Source: Alloscardovia macacae
Lineage (GTDB): Bacteria; Actinomycetota; Actinomycetes; Actinomycetales; Bifidobacteriaceae
Length of the DNA stretch: 64,000 nucleotides
Assembly (NCBI RefSeq): GCF_002259705.1
Contig: NZ_MWWT01000001.1
Location: 418,285 to 482,284, forward strand
Direction: 5' to 3'
Shown here: one piece after another, positions 62,735 through 64,000 of the stretch
Position numbering within the stretch: position 1 is the first letter of the stretch
Layout of the letters: every line of letters begins with the position of its first letter
Made by a program: the position numbers and the translations under genes
Notes under the pieces: generated by a model
The model's database searches: none
Seen by the model: only the letters and a program-made list of their open reading frames with translations
Told to the model about the DNA's origin: nothing

Positions 62735-63408
62735 TATCCGTGGTGAGTATGCCTCCTCTCGAACCTTTTGAGCTGGGTGAAGGGCTGAATGTACTCAGCG
62801 TGTACAGTGCGCAGATACTTTTTAATCTTACGCAACTTCTGAAAGGGGATATGGAGAAGGGGAGTCTCTTCGATGAGAAGGGAAAACTCTGCGAGAAGGT
62901 GAGTGGTCAGATTCTGTTCATAGGGGATGTGGCAGGAGAGTATAGCTTTTCTGACTGGTTCATGAAGACAGCTCTGACAAAAATGCTGCTGAACTTTGAT
63001 AGCGAGCAGCTCAAGATACTGCATGATGCTTTCGAAATGGGGTATTCCGTATTCGACGCTATAGCGCTGGATAGGATGCTGCCAGTGACAGTGTCGGGGG
63101 AATTTGATCCGAAAGCGATTCTCAGTATCTATAAGCCGACACTCGCCGTGCCGAATCCAGAAAACTTCTATGATGTACTACAGGCAGTGATAGACACTGC
63201 AGGAGCTCTGAACGAAAAACGGATGCTCGTGATGGTACATATAACTGAATATAGTACACAGGAGCAATTAGAATACCTTAGTAAAGACATTAAGAGGCAA
63301 AACCTACAGGTTCTATCTCTCGAACGGACTGACCATCTGTTCCGATTCGGCGAATCAGGCATAGGAAGAAGCTGGTACATTGACGAAGACTTTGTTCAAT
63401 TCTCATGA
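62731..63408 (+). CDS. csn2: Type II-A adaptation protein Csn2
   Basis: 225 aa, in the range of the common short Csn2 family. Tetrameric ring that binds DNA ends with Cas1-Cas2 during spacer capture. Visible: FELGEGLNVLSVYSAQILFNLTQLL, a degenerate ATPase-like core (LVMVHITEYSTQEQLEYL), and a tail LFRFGESGIGRSWYIDEDF. ATGA overlap with cas2 implies a single cas1-cas2-csn2 transcript. Confidence 0.93.
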   Translation: MISVVSMPPLEPFELGEGLNVLSVYSAQILFNLTQLLKGDMEKGSLFDEKGKLCEKVSGQILFIGDVAGEYSFSDWFMKTALTKMLLNFDSEQLKILHDAFEMGYSVFDAIALDRMLPVTVSGEFDPKAILSIYKPTLAVPNPENFYDVLQAVIDTAGALNEKRMLVMVHITEYSTQEQLEYLSKDIKRQNLQVLSLERTDHLFRFGESGIGRSWYIDEDFVQFS

Positions 63409-63435
63409 ATCGTTCAGGAAACGTTAAGGCTATCT
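63380..63435 (+). promoter_or_regulatory. Very short leader overlapping the csn2 end
   Basis: Only 27 bp separate the csn2 stop from the first repeat. TTGACG at 63380-63385, inside the last csn2 codons, is a -35 candidate for the pre-crRNA; the -10 is not clear. The leader-repeat junction reads GGCTATCT-GTTTC. Confidence 0.5.
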
Positions 63436-64000
63436 GTTTCGGATGTCTGACGGATCAATGAGGTAGACCACCACTCTCGTGTCTACACTGCTTGCCACGT
63501 CGTTTCGGATGTCTGACGGATCAATGAGGTAGACCACCATACTGGATGAAGCAGATGTCCATGTATGGTTTCGGATGTCTGACGGATCAATGAGGTAGAC
63601 CACAGTCTCGTCAGCGTCCGAACGGTTTCCGCAGTTTCGGATGTCTGACGGATCAATGAGGTAGACCACCTGCTGTGATTGATTTTCATCATTATAAAAG
63701 TTTCGGATGTCTGACGGATCAATGAGGTAGACCACAACGGGGGAGGAGAGCATAATTAATGCGGTGTTTCGGATGTCTGACGGATCAATGAGGTAGACCA
63801 CAATCTCGGGTAAAAAAATTGTAGGGTTGCGGTTTCGGATGTCTGACGGATCAATGAGGTAGACCACTTAGACGCTTCCAGCGCGCACTATCTTTATGTT
63901 TCGGATGTCTGACGGATCAATGAGGTAGACCACCATCAGCCCACCACGAATAGCTAAACTTGTGTTTCGGATGTCTGACGGATCAATGAGGTAGACCACA
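63436..64000 (+). CRISPR. CRISPR array, nine repeats visible, open at the right edge
   Basis: 36-bp repeat starting GTTTCGGATG and ending GGTAGACCAC, at 63436, 63502, 63568, 63634, 63700, 63766, 63832, 63898 and 63964. All nine copies are identical and all eight complete spacers are exactly 30 bp (66-bp period). Spacers differ from one another and I saw no match to them in the window. Repeat sequence and tracrRNA orientation show + strand crRNAs, spacer 5' to repeat. The trailer end is outside the window. Confidence 0.99.

Noticed and set aside
63430..63867. Open frame on the minus strand encoding repeated YLIDPSDIRN
   Set aside because: It is the translation of the CRISPR repeats (66 bp is divisible by three), not a protein gene.

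Overview
The window reads as the chromosome of an actinomycete, most likely a member of the Bifidobacteriaceae (Bifidobacterium/Scardovia-like). Supports are the order dacC-tilS-hpt-ftsH-folE-folP-folBK-DUF3180, the neighbours serC/DUF2530 and phoU/sensor kinase, the rpmE-prfA-prmC-sua5-rfe-guaB neighbourhood, middling GC with strong use of CAG, CTG and CTC codons, and many genes whose start codon lies 5-7 nt after a TANNNT -10 box (leaderless mRNAs). Species cannot be fixed from the sequence alone.

Layout. 1-4.1 kb: a gene tail, then two tandem paralogous sortase-anchored surface proteins. 4.5-12.6 kb: DEAD-box helicase, phoU, a SenX3/PhoR-like kinase lacking its phospho-histidine, serC, a CHAP-domain cell-wall protein and a double Usp protein. 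12.6-13.2 kb: a gene-free block of large inverted repeats. 13.2-20.6 kb: osmC, thyA-dfrA, LMW phosphatase, a GH43-like glycosidase, two membrane proteins, a sugar-binding lipoprotein and a SnoaL-like protein that appears to start at ATA. 20.6-23.4 kb: tRNA-Phe, tRNA-Asp, galE, trmB, tRNA-Glu. 23.4-37 kb: membrane protein, two glycosyltransferases, AI-2E transporter, then the dacC-to-DUF3180 cluster, which covers wall trimming, tRNA-Ile2 lysidine, purine salvage, membrane proteolysis and folate synthesis. 37-47.7 kb: unknown protein, GH51 arabinofuranosidase, thioesterase, LytTR/GHKL two-component pair, aldo-keto reductase, EttA, OppA-like lipoprotein. 47.9-57 kb: tRNA(CAU), rpmE, prfA, prmC, HAD protein, two membrane proteins, sua5, rfe, AtpI-like protein, guaB.

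57.1-64 kb: a complete type II-A CRISPR-Cas locus: cas9 (1399 aa), a tracrRNA on the opposite strand between cas9 and cas1, then cas1-cas2-csn2 joined by ATGA overlaps, and a CRISPR array of nine identical 36-bp repeats with eight 30-bp spacers that runs off the right edge. Antirepeat and repeat form a duplex with the canonical lower-stem/bulge/upper-stem layout, which fixes crRNA transcription as + strand.

The least explained signals are non-coding: three consecutive 24-31-bp hairpins after deaD, a nested set of four 23-bp repeats at 12.9-13.15 kb, a related two-copy inverted-repeat element at 0.1 and 39.6 kb, and short tandem repeats carrying -10-like words upstream of rfe. All alignments and counts were made by eye.
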